From: Planctomycetota bacterium
GTDB taxonomy: Bacteria; Planctomycetota; Planctomycetia; Pirellulales; UBA1268
Reading direction: 5' to 3'
DNA: 6,076 nucleotides
Assembly (NCBI GenBank): GCA_003669255.1
Contig: QWPO01000185.1
Location: 1-6,076 of the forward strand
This document shows, in pieces, positions 1 through 5,612 of this stretch (position 1 is the first letter of the stretch; each line of letters starts with the position of its first letter). The notes under the pieces were generated by a model that was given only the letters and a program-made list of their open reading frames with translations, was not told where the DNA came from and ran no database searches. The translations under genes and the position numbers were made by a program.

Positions 1-1265
1 ACCAGATGCAGCTCACACGGGCGACGCGGCCCGACGCCAAGGCGATCGTTTCGGGTCGGCCGGCCGTGGTGAAGGGGAGGGGCCTCGATCTCGAAGGGCC
101 AATGGTCGAGTTTGACCGCGGCCATAATCGGCTCGCCGTCGACGGTGCCGGACGGCTGTCGTTGCCGATGGCCGCCGGGGCTGGGGCATTCGAGTCGTTC
201 AGCATGACAGGCGGCTCGTCGCCGGCCGCGCCGCAGGGTGAGCCCGGCAAGCTCGACGTCACCTGGCAGGGCCGGCTCGACTTCGACGGCCAGAAGGCGC
301 GGTTCATCGACACGGTGATCGCGAAGGGGGCGTCGGCCGAACTCCAATCGGGATCCCTCGATGTGATCTTCGACAGGCCGTTCGAGTTTGCGGCGGGCGA
401 GTCGCCACGCGGTGGCAAGCAGCCCGAGGTGGCCCGGATCGCCTGTGGCGCTGGTGTGAAGCTCGAGAGTGAATCGATCGACGATGCCGGCGAAAAGTCG
501 TCGGAGCAACTCTTCGTCCGCGACCTCGTGATCGACCGCCTCAGCGGGGACGTCACCGGGTCGGGTCCCGGCCGACTCACCAGCACGCGGGCTGGGCAGC
601 CGCCACAGATGTCGCTACCGGCAGGTCCGCAGGGTCAGCCGGTGGCTGCGCAGCCCGTCGCGGCCACCCGCCGCCCGAGCGACCTGACGTATCTCGGCGT
701 CGATTTCCAGAAAGGTCTGCGGGGCAATCTCCACCGCCGGACGATGGAGTTTCACCAGCGGGTCGAGGCGATCTGGGGTCCGATCCTCCACCGCGGCGAT
801 ACGCTCGATCCCCATGCGGCCGACGGCCTGCCCGAGGGCGTGGTGACGATCGACTGCGACATGCTCGGGGTCGCCCAGGCGCCCCCGATGCCGGGTCGAC
901 AGCGGGCTGGCATCGAACTGGGTGCCGGCGGCAACGTCCTCGTCGAGGGGGAATCGTTCACCGCGCGGAGTGCCAGGCTGACGTGGAGCGAGGCGAAGGA
1001 CCTGCTCGTCTTTGAGGGAGACGGCCGCAGCGACGCCCAACTCTTCCGCCAGCTCAAGGCTGGCTCGCAGCCGTCGACCGCGTCGGCCGGCAAGATCCTC
1101 TACTGGCGGGCACTCAACCGGGTGGACGTCGAGGATGCGCGATTCCTCGATCTCGACCAGATTCGTGGTGGTGGCGGTGGTGGTGCCGGCGGCGTGCCGG
1201 GAGGCTTTCCTGGCGGTGGCGGCGGGCCGCGACCGCTCACGCCGCCTCGCGTGCCCGGCACGTAA
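1..1265 (+). CDS. OstA/LptA-like envelope protein, 3' part (5' end outside window)
   Basis: The frame is open to the left edge (the codon before the ATG at 6 is CAG), so this is probably the C-terminal ~420 residues of a longer protein. Residue numbers here count from that ATG. Around residues 17-54 the pattern of small residues, a V-x-G strand and 'N-R-L-x-V-x-G-x-G-x-L' resembles the beta-strand repeats of OstA/LptA-type proteins, which carry lipopolysaccharide across the periplasm. Two similar stretches follow, at ~83-128 (W-x-G-x-L-x-F-D-G) and ~308-350 (x-A-R-L-T-W then K-D-L-L-V-F-E-G-D-G). A Pro/Gln/Ala-rich linker lies at ~196-223 and a Gly-rich, then Pro-rich tail at ~388-419. No transmembrane segment is visible in this part; a signal or anchor would lie upstream. 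The stop TAA at 1263-1265 falls in a sequence matching the downstream repeat. The fold assignment rests on pattern resemblance only; a generic beta-rich envelope protein is the alternative. That the frame is coding is much surer than the family. Confidence 0.6.
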   Translation, partial: QMQLTRATRPDAKAIVSGRPAVVKGRGLDLEGPMVEFDRGHNRLAVDGAGRLSLPMAAGAGAFESFSMTGGSSPAAPQGEPGKLDVTWQGRLDFDGQKARFIDTVIAKGASAELQSGSLDVIFDRPFEFAAGESPRGGKQPEVARIACGAGVKLESESIDDAGEKSSEQLFVRDLVIDRLSGDVTGSGPGRLTSTRAGQPPQMSLPAGPQGQPVAAQPVAATRRPSDLTYLGVDFQKGLRGNLHRRTMEFHQRVEAIWGPILHRGDTLDPHAADGLPEGVVTIDCDMLGVAQAPPMPGRQRAGIELGAGGNVLVEGESFTARSARLTWSEAKDLLVFEGDGRSDAQLFRQLKAGSQPSTASAGKILYWRALNRVDVEDARFLDLDQIRGGGGGGAGGVPGGFPGGGGGPRPLTPPRVPGT

Positions 1266-1282
1266 GGCCGTTGACGCTGGGT
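1261..1282. repeat. Degenerate left half-unit of the 100-bp tandem repeat
   Basis: The first nine bases (cgtaaggcc, 1261-1269) are identical to 1352-1360 inside unit 1. The rest aligns with the end of a unit if nine bases are deleted (gacgct against ggcgct, then ggg before the next unit starts at 1283). The TAA stop of the upstream gene is the 'taa' of this element's gtaa loop. Nine bases is a short match, so its reading as a worn repeat copy is an inference supported by its position. Confidence 0.45.
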
Positions 1283-1581
1283 GGCGATTGTTGTGGTCGC
1301 GTCCCACGCCTGACGGCGTTGGGCTTGGACAGGATCGTGAAAGCCGAAGGCCGTAAGGCCTCCGGCGCTCGATAGTTGGGGCGGCGATTGTTGTGGTCGC
1401 GTCCCACGCCTGACGGCGTTGGGCTTGGACAGGATCATGAAAGCCGAAGGCCGTAAGGCCTCGGGCGCTCGAGAGTTGGGGCGGCGATTGTTGTGGTCGC
1501 GTCCCACGCCTGATGGCGTTGGGCTTGGACAGGATCGTGAAAGCCGGAGGCCGTAAGGCCTCGGGCGCGTGAGTGATGGGG
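1283..1581. repeat. Tandem repeat array, three units, exact 100-bp period
   Basis: Units run 1283-1382, 1383-1482 and 1483-1581, each starting ggcgattgttgtggtcgcg. Units 1 and 2 differ at three positions (1337/1437, 1363/1463, 1373/1473). Unit 3 differs from unit 2 by single substitutions at 1514, 1537 and 1547, and then diverges from 1569 to its end. The period is not a multiple of three, so successive copies would be read in different frames, which argues against a protein repeat. The array fills almost the whole 323-bp gap between two convergent genes and stops seven bases before the esterase stop codon. Each unit contains two inverted repeats (separate entry). No terminal inverted repeats, transposase or CRISPR-like spacers are present. 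The family is not recognised; a dispersed intergenic repeat of REP/BIME type or a minisatellite are the leading possibilities. Confidence 0.95.
1303..1566. other. Two inverted repeats (hairpins A and B) in every array unit
   Basis: Hairpin A (1303-1323, 1403-1423, 1503-1523) has arm cccacgcc, a four-base loop tgac (tgat in unit 3) and arm ggcgttggg, giving eight base pairs with one bulged T. Hairpin B (1343-1366, 1443-1466, 1543-1566) has ten-base arms around loop gtaa, which as RNA is a GNRA-type tetraloop. The inner five pairs (aggcc/ggcct) are identical in all units; the outer part has one mismatch in units 1 and 3 and two in unit 2. No T-tract follows any hairpin on either strand, so these are not textbook intrinsic terminators. 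Because both flanking genes read toward the array, a bidirectional transcription-end or mRNA 3'-end stabilising role is possible but inferred. Confidence 0.6.
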
Positions 1582-1588
1582 ACTGCCC

Positions 1589-2362
1589 TCACGCCAGCCG
1601 TCGTGACTCCTGGTCGAGCGCGTCGAGGACGAAGTGGATCACGTCGCCCGCGACCTTGTCGTAGTAGTCGACGCTGTGTCCACCGCCGCGCGGCTCGAGC
1701 AAGGCGCGGTGCGGAATGCCGAGCGCCACCAGCTTGCTGTGCAGCCGGGCGGCGCCGTCGTGCCAGTGAAGATCATCCGGGTCGCTGGCGAAGCACTGAT
1801 GCCTCGGCCAGTTGAGCGGATGCACGTGGAGAATGGCGGTGTCCTGCCGAGCCCGCTCAACGTCGCCGAAGAGCTGCCAGAGTGTGTCGTAGGCTTCGCC
1901 GTCATCACGGTCGCCCGCCTGCCGCATCGCCTGATGGAAGTCGATCGCAGGCGCGATCGCGGCGGCCACCGGAAACACCACCGGGTGTCGATAGGCGATC
2001 CGCAGCGCCCCCTGGCCACCCATGCTCGTGCCCACCAGCGCGATGCCCGGCGGTGCCACACCGAATCGCCTCGCGACCTCGCCGCGGATCGTTTCGGTGA
2101 CGTAGCGTTCCGGCGTGATGTCGCGGTCGAACGAGGGTATGATCCGGTCGAGCCACCACGACCGTCCCGTCCGCGGGGCGATCACCGGGAGCCGGTGCTG
2201 CTCCACGAGGGCCGTGAGCGCCGGCATGTCCTGCAGCCACCGCTCGCGGACGCCGTGGAGATAGATCACCGCCCGGCCCGGGAGGGGATCGGGGGGCGTG
2301 TGCAGTTCGCACGGATGCCCGCCGACCTCGATCACGGACCAGTGGGCACGCAGCGGAGGCAT
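1589..2362 (-). CDS. Alpha/beta-hydrolase fold esterase
   Basis: This 257-residue protein has the layout of a serine hydrolase, closest in feel to the putative esterase (esterase D-like) group. A strand followed by LHG at residues 35-37 would help form the oxyanion hole. The nucleophile elbow is G-T-S-M-G-G at 111-116 with Ser113 as nucleophile, and the next helix (QGALRIAYRHP) is typical. The acid is probably Asp194 or Asp196 in F-A-S-D-P-D-D, and the base is His229 in G-G-G-H-S. There is no evident signal peptide or membrane segment, so a cytoplasmic location is likely. The substrate cannot be told; acyl or thioester hydrolysis is a family-level expectation. The ATG at 2362 gives a full-length domain although no clear Shine-Dalgarno sequence precedes it. 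The gene is divergent from hpt and convergent with the OstA-like gene across the repeat array. Confidence 0.88.
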   Translation of the reverse strand: MPPLRAHWSVIEVGGHPCELHTPPDPLPGRAVIYLHGVRERWLQDMPALTALVEQHRLPVIAPRTGRSWWLDRIIPSFDRDITPERYVTETIRGEVARRFGVAPPGIALVGTSMGGQGALRIAYRHPVVFPVAAAIAPAIDFHQAMRQAGDRDDGEAYDTLWQLFGDVERARQDTAILHVHPLNWPRHQCFASDPDDLHWHDGAARLHSKLVALGIPHRALLEPRGGGHSVDYYDKVAGDVIHFVLDALDQESRRLA

Positions 2363-2481
2363 TCGGGAAGCGGCCCAGCGGGGGAAATCGGCCTCTATTC
2401 TAGCCGACCGTCTGGCCGTTATCCTGCTCGTTCCACCGCCAGGCTCTCCGGGGCGGCATACGACGCGCAGGATAGCGAACG
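2363..2481. promoter_or_regulatory. Divergent intergenic promoter region (esterase / hpt)
   Basis: These 119 bases separate two divergent start codons and must hold, or lie downstream of, the promoters of both genes. They include a locally AT-richer patch around 2394-2403. On the minus strand it reads TAGAAT (2402-2397), five of six bases of a sigma-70 -10 box, 35 bases before the esterase ATG. On the plus strand TATTCT (2396-2401) is a weaker candidate for hpt. No convincing -35 box is seen at either spacing, so the individual boxes are speculative; the region assignment follows from gene orientation. Confidence 0.4.
2420..2474 (+). other. Possible nested stem-loop in the hpt leader
   Basis: TATCCTGC (2420-2427) and GCAGGATA (2467-2474) are an exact 8-bp inverted repeat. 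Nested inside is a second one, CCGCC (2436-2440) with GGCGG (2452-2456). The right outer arm ends seven bases before the hpt ATG, so pairing could mask the ribosome landing site. If transcription starts near 2408, both arms would be in the leader. An 8-bp inverted repeat can arise by chance in a region this size; the nesting and position are the only support. Confidence 0.3.
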
Positions 2482-3051
2482 ATGGAAGTGCTGCTTTCGG
2501 CCGACGACCTCGCCGCCGGCATCGGCCGGCTCTTCGACGACGTGAAACGCACGGTCGGCCGCCGGCCCCTCACGGTCGTCGGTGTTCTCACCGGCAGCAT
2601 TGTGCTCGTCGCCGACCTGATCCGTCGCCTCGAGGGGCCGGTGACGGTGAGCATGGTCTGGGCGAGCAGCTACCGCGGCACCGCCACGCGGCCTGGCGAA
2701 CTGGAGTTGCGACTCGACCTGCTGCCCGACCTTTCAGGCCAGGACGTGCTCCTGGTGGACGACATCTTCGACACCGGCCACACGCTCAAGGCCCTGCTTC
2801 AGGAACTCCGCCGCCGCGGTGCGGCCAGCGTGCGGTCGCTCGTGCTTCTCAGAAAGACCGGTCGGTCGGAAGTGGACATCGAGCCTGACTTCATCGGCTT
2901 CGAGATCCCCGACAAGTTCGTCGTCGGCTACGGGCTGGATTTCGACGGCGACCTTCGTCATCTTCCGCACCTCGCGGCCCTCGACGACGCCGACATCGCC
3001 GCCGCCCGCGCCTCACAGGCACGATGCACAGAGCCCGCCAGCCGCTCCTGA
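2482..3051 (+). CDS. hpt: Hypoxanthine (guanine) phosphoribosyltransferase
   Basis: This 189-residue protein matches the purine-salvage phosphoribosyltransferases, cytoplasmic enzymes that join hypoxanthine or guanine to PRPP to give IMP or GMP and pyrophosphate. The pyrophosphate loop is L-T-G-S at residues 36-39 (L-K-G-S is the common form). The flexible loop S-S-Y-R-G-T is at 62-67. The PRPP signature is VLLVDDIFDTGHTL at 89-102, with Asp97 as the expected catalytic base. Lys125 in L-L-R-K is the purine-contacting lysine, and P-D-K-F-V-V-G-Y-G-L-D-F at 143-154 is the C-terminal hood motif. Length is near the usual ~180. The signature reads V-D-D where many family members have V-E-D, a conservative change. 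The start at 2482 places the N-terminus as usual for the family. Residues after ~170 are an extension beyond the core, and its codons overlap the next gene. Base specificity cannot be fixed from sequence. Confidence 0.9.
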   Translation: MEVLLSADDLAAGIGRLFDDVKRTVGRRPLTVVGVLTGSIVLVADLIRRLEGPVTVSMVWASSYRGTATRPGELELRLDLLPDLSGQDVLLVDDIFDTGHTLKALLQELRRRGAASVRSLVLLRKTGRSEVDIEPDFIGFEIPDKFVVGYGLDFDGDLRHLPHLAALDDADIAAARASQARCTEPASRS

Positions 3052-4109
3052 TCGCCGTCCGCGGGCTCGACGCCGTCGGCACCGGCCGACAGGCGGAACT
3101 GCTCGCCCGTGGACTTGCAGCCGATGGCAGGAACGTTCATGTCGCGATCACCTCGACCGGCGGCAGCCTGGCGATGCGGCTTCGCAACGCCGGCCTTCCC
3201 GTCCACGAGATCGGCCGGAGGTCTGTGCCTGATATCGCCGCGACGCTCCGGCTCGTAGGACTTGTGCGTCGGATCGGGGCGGGCACGCTGCTCTCGTTCG
3301 GGCGGCGGCAGGCGGCGATGGCCACCGTGGCGCGGCTCGTCGCCCCCGGCGTTCGCACGGTAGCCCACGTGGCGGTGCCGGTGCGGAGCCGCGTGGCTGC
3401 GCGTGCGCTGCGGGCCGCGGATCGCGTGGTCGCCACCGCCGCGGGCGTGGCCGAGTCATGCCAGCAGTTCGGTGTTGCGGGCGCCCGCATCGCGACGGTG
3501 CTTCCCGGGATCATGGCCGACGAGGGCATGGGGATCAGTCGCGCCGCGATCGCCGCGCGGCTTGGCCTTGATCCTGCTTGCACTTGGACGCTCTCTGTGG
3601 CGCCGCTCGTGGCCGAATCCAGGCTCGAGCGGCTGATTTGGGGCATCGACCAGCTGGGCGTGGTCCGCAAGGGGATGCAGCACGTGCTCGTTGGGAGCGG
3701 CCCGCAGGTGCGGCGGCTCTGGCGGCGGGCCCGCGTGCAGCAACTCGCCGAGCGGCTGTTCGTGGTGCCGCACTGCGACCTGCTTGCCGATCTCCTTGGG
3801 CAGGTGAACTACGTCTGGCAGTCGGGCGCGACGGCGTGTGGCGGCGTGATCCTCGATGCCATGGCCCGGGGTGTGCCCGCCGTGGCGGTGGCGAGCGACG
3901 CGGCCCGGCAGCTGGTGGTGAGCGGCGAGACGGGCTGGATCGTGCCGCCGCTGCCGGAGAGCGAGTTTCCGCGACGGGCGTTCACACTGCTCGAGAAGCC
4001 CGACGAGGCGGCGCGGTTCGGCGCGGCGGCCCGGGCGCGGGCGAGTGAGTCGTTTCCCGTCGAGCGGATGGTGGCCGGCTTCGCCGCGGCGATCGACGAG
4101 GCTGCGTGA
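3024..4109 (+). CDS. GT4-like glycosyltransferase with degenerate donor-site motifs
   Basis: This 361-residue protein has the two-Rossmann (GT-B) layout of family 4 glycosyltransferases. The N-terminal domain begins LLIAVRGLDAVGTGRQAELL (8-27), where GT4 proteins bind acceptor. The C-terminal domain has the V-L-P-G-I hinge (159-163), H-V-L-V-G-S-G-P (220-227), and D-A-M-A-R-G-V-P (278-285) followed by G-E-T-G-W-I-V-P-P (301-309). The usual E-x7-E motif is replaced by Thr270 and Asp278, and the Arg and Lys that normally bind the donor phosphates align with Pro194 and Ser199. Sugar donor, acceptor and even activity are therefore uncertain; a cell-envelope glycan or glycolipid role would be usual. 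No membrane segment is visible. The ATG at 3024 begins just before the first Rossmann strand and overlaps the hpt end by 28 bp, suggesting coupled translation. Its stop abuts that of fhcA on the other strand. Confidence 0.82.
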   Translation: MHRARQPLLIAVRGLDAVGTGRQAELLARGLAADGRNVHVAITSTGGSLAMRLRNAGLPVHEIGRRSVPDIAATLRLVGLVRRIGAGTLLSFGRRQAAMATVARLVAPGVRTVAHVAVPVRSRVAARALRAADRVVATAAGVAESCQQFGVAGARIATVLPGIMADEGMGISRAAIAARLGLDPACTWTLSVAPLVAESRLERLIWGIDQLGVVRKGMQHVLVGSGPQVRRLWRRARVQQLAERLFVVPHCDLLADLLGQVNYVWQSGATACGGVILDAMARGVPAVAVASDAARQLVVSGETGWIVPPLPESEFPRRAFTLLEKPDEAARFGAAARARASESFPVERMVAGFAAAIDEAA

Positions 4110-5612
4110 TCAGGAGGCCGCGAGGGTGCCGCCAGTCGGCGTGGCCCGCACGTGGCCGTCCTCCGCAACGAGCACGCCGCGCTTGAAGACCTTGGCGGGC
4201 ACTGAAAACATCCGTGCGAGATCACGGTCGGGGCGATACAGCGTGAGGTCGGCGTCGGCGGTCGGGCCGAGATGCCCCTTCTGCGGCAGGCCCGCGATCC
4301 GCGCCGGGGCCGCCCGCGTCACGATGCAGAGCTCCTGGAGCGAATACTCGCGATCGAGATCCTTGAGCGGGCTGCGTTTCCGCACGGCCGGATGGATGCG
4401 GTCGAAGGCGGCCCGCCGGAAGGCGGCGTCACCCAACAGCGCCATCAGGTGCGGGTAGGCGGTGAAGTGGGCCCCGTTGGGATGGTCGGTGGTGAGCGCG
4501 ACCCGCCAGGGATCGGTCGCACAGAGGAACCACTCCAGGCCGATCGCCCACTGCCAGGCGTGGATCAGGCTCTTCTCCTTGTAGGCAATCGGCAAGACGC
4601 CACAGCCGCCGGAGAGGTGGAGGTCGTGCGAGACCCAGGGCACGCCAGTGGTGTGGGCGAGGTGCTCGGCCGCGGCCGAATCCCCCGTCATCGCCACCGT
4701 CTCGCCAAACAGGATCTGGCCGACGTCGAGCGTGAGCGAGTCGTGGGCGTTGAAGAACTCGACGAGCGGGGCCACGCCCGAGCCGAACGAGCCCTCGTCG
4801 AGGTCGCCGCCGGAGTAGCTGTGGAACTGCACGTGGGCGAGATGGGCCCGCCGGCCGTCGAGCGACCGCATCGTCTCCAGGAGCGTCCGCCAGTTGCCCG
4901 GCAGGCCGAGGTTCGCCGTGTGCACGTGGAGCGGATGCGGCAACCGAATTGCCTGCACCGCGTCGGCGAGCCGCTCGAGGAGACGCCGGGGCGTGAGGTC
5001 ATGGCCGGGAATCGCCGCATCGAGGTCATGATGGTCGCCGCGGCCCTTCCGCCAGAACACCGCGCCGCCAGGATTAGCGACTTTGACAGCCCAGCCGCGG
5101 CCTGCGCGAACCGCATCGCTGACGAGCCGCTCCGTCTCGCATGCGTCGCCGCGATCAAGGGCGTTGAGCACCGCCACGTCATCGGCTGCGAGCAGATAAA
5201 TCCCCTTGTCGAGGATTGGGAGGTCGGCGAGTTCGAGGTGGGCGAGCGCCGCGGCCGACGTGGCAATCGCGGCGTCGAAGACGGTGGTGTAGCCGAGGGC
5301 GGCATAGGCCGCGCCGGTGGCGTGGATCGTGGGCACCGCCGCGGGCTTGCCGGGGCTGCGGGCGAGGTGCGGCGCGACCCGCCGGCCAAACCCCACCTTC
5401 GGTCCGACGACATGGCTGTGGAGATCGACGCCGCCGGGCATGACGACGAGGCCCCTGCAGTCGATCTGCCGGAAGCTGCTCGGATCAGTCGGCCGGGCGA
5501 CGATGGAGCCTCCCTCGATCCAGATGTCATCGATGACGCCATCGCGGCCGGTGGCCGGGTCGTGGATCGTGCCGCCAACGAGCACGAGTCGATCGGGAGC
5601 AGTCGGTGTCAT
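4110..5612 (-). CDS. fhcA: Formyltransferase/hydrolase complex subunit A (formylmethanofuran dehydrogenase subunit A family)
   Basis: This 500-residue amidohydrolase belongs to the FwdA/FmdA/FhcA family. In bacteria the Fhc complex hydrolyses the formyl group carried on a methanofuran-type cofactor to formate, completing tetrahydromethanopterin-linked formaldehyde oxidation. In methanogens the homologous subunit works with a Mo/W dehydrogenase. The expected dinuclear metal site is all present: H-S-H at 65-67, Lys177 in V-K-V-A-N-P-G-G (the lysine carboxylated in the family), H-V-H at 229-231, His260 in H-L-A-H-V-Q-F-H-S-Y, and Asp376 in T-T-D-H-P-N-G. It is somewhat shorter than archaeal FwdA (about 570), mainly at the C-terminus. 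The frame stays open upstream to 5867, but that stretch is Arg-rich and lies over fhcB. The ATG at 5612 fits the family N-terminus and overlaps the fhcB stop as ATGA, implying translational coupling. No fhcD or fhcC follows; the operon ends here against the convergent glycosyltransferase. Confidence 0.93.
   Translation of the reverse strand: MTPTAPDRLVLVGGTIHDPATGRDGVIDDIWIEGGSIVARPTDPSSFRQIDCRGLVVMPGGVDLHSHVVGPKVGFGRRVAPHLARSPGKPAAVPTIHATGAAYAALGYTTVFDAAIATSAAALAHLELADLPILDKGIYLLAADDVAVLNALDRGDACETERLVSDAVRAGRGWAVKVANPGGAVFWRKGRGDHHDLDAAIPGHDLTPRRLLERLADAVQAIRLPHPLHVHTANLGLPGNWRTLLETMRSLDGRRAHLAHVQFHSYSGGDLDEGSFGSGVAPLVEFFNAHDSLTLDVGQILFGETVAMTGDSAAAEHLAHTTGVPWVSHDLHLSGGCGVLPIAYKEKSLIHAWQWAIGLEWFLCATDPWRVALTTDHPNGAHFTAYPHLMALLGDAAFRRAAFDRIHPAVRKRSPLKDLDREYSLQELCIVTRAAPARIAGLPQKGHLGPTADADLTLYRPDRDLARMFSVPAKVFKRGVLVAEDGHVRATPTGGTLAAS

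Noticed and set aside
1303..1566. Classical intrinsic terminators
   Set aside because: Hairpins are GC-rich but no T-run follows them on either strand.
1283..1581. CRISPR array
   Set aside because: Units are contiguous 100-bp copies with no alternation of short identical repeats and unique spacers, and no cas genes are near.
615..1592. Long minus-strand frame running through the OstA-like gene and the repeat array
   Set aside because: It lies antisense to a well-patterned coding frame, and its apparent protein repeats come from the 100-bp DNA repeat read in three successive frames. Arg/Pro-rich composition is typical of shadow frames in GC-rich DNA.
1634..2545. 303-residue plus-strand frame opposite the esterase
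   Set aside because: Antisense to a gene with a clear catalytic triad; it would also cross the divergent promoter region and enter hpt. No recognisable motif.
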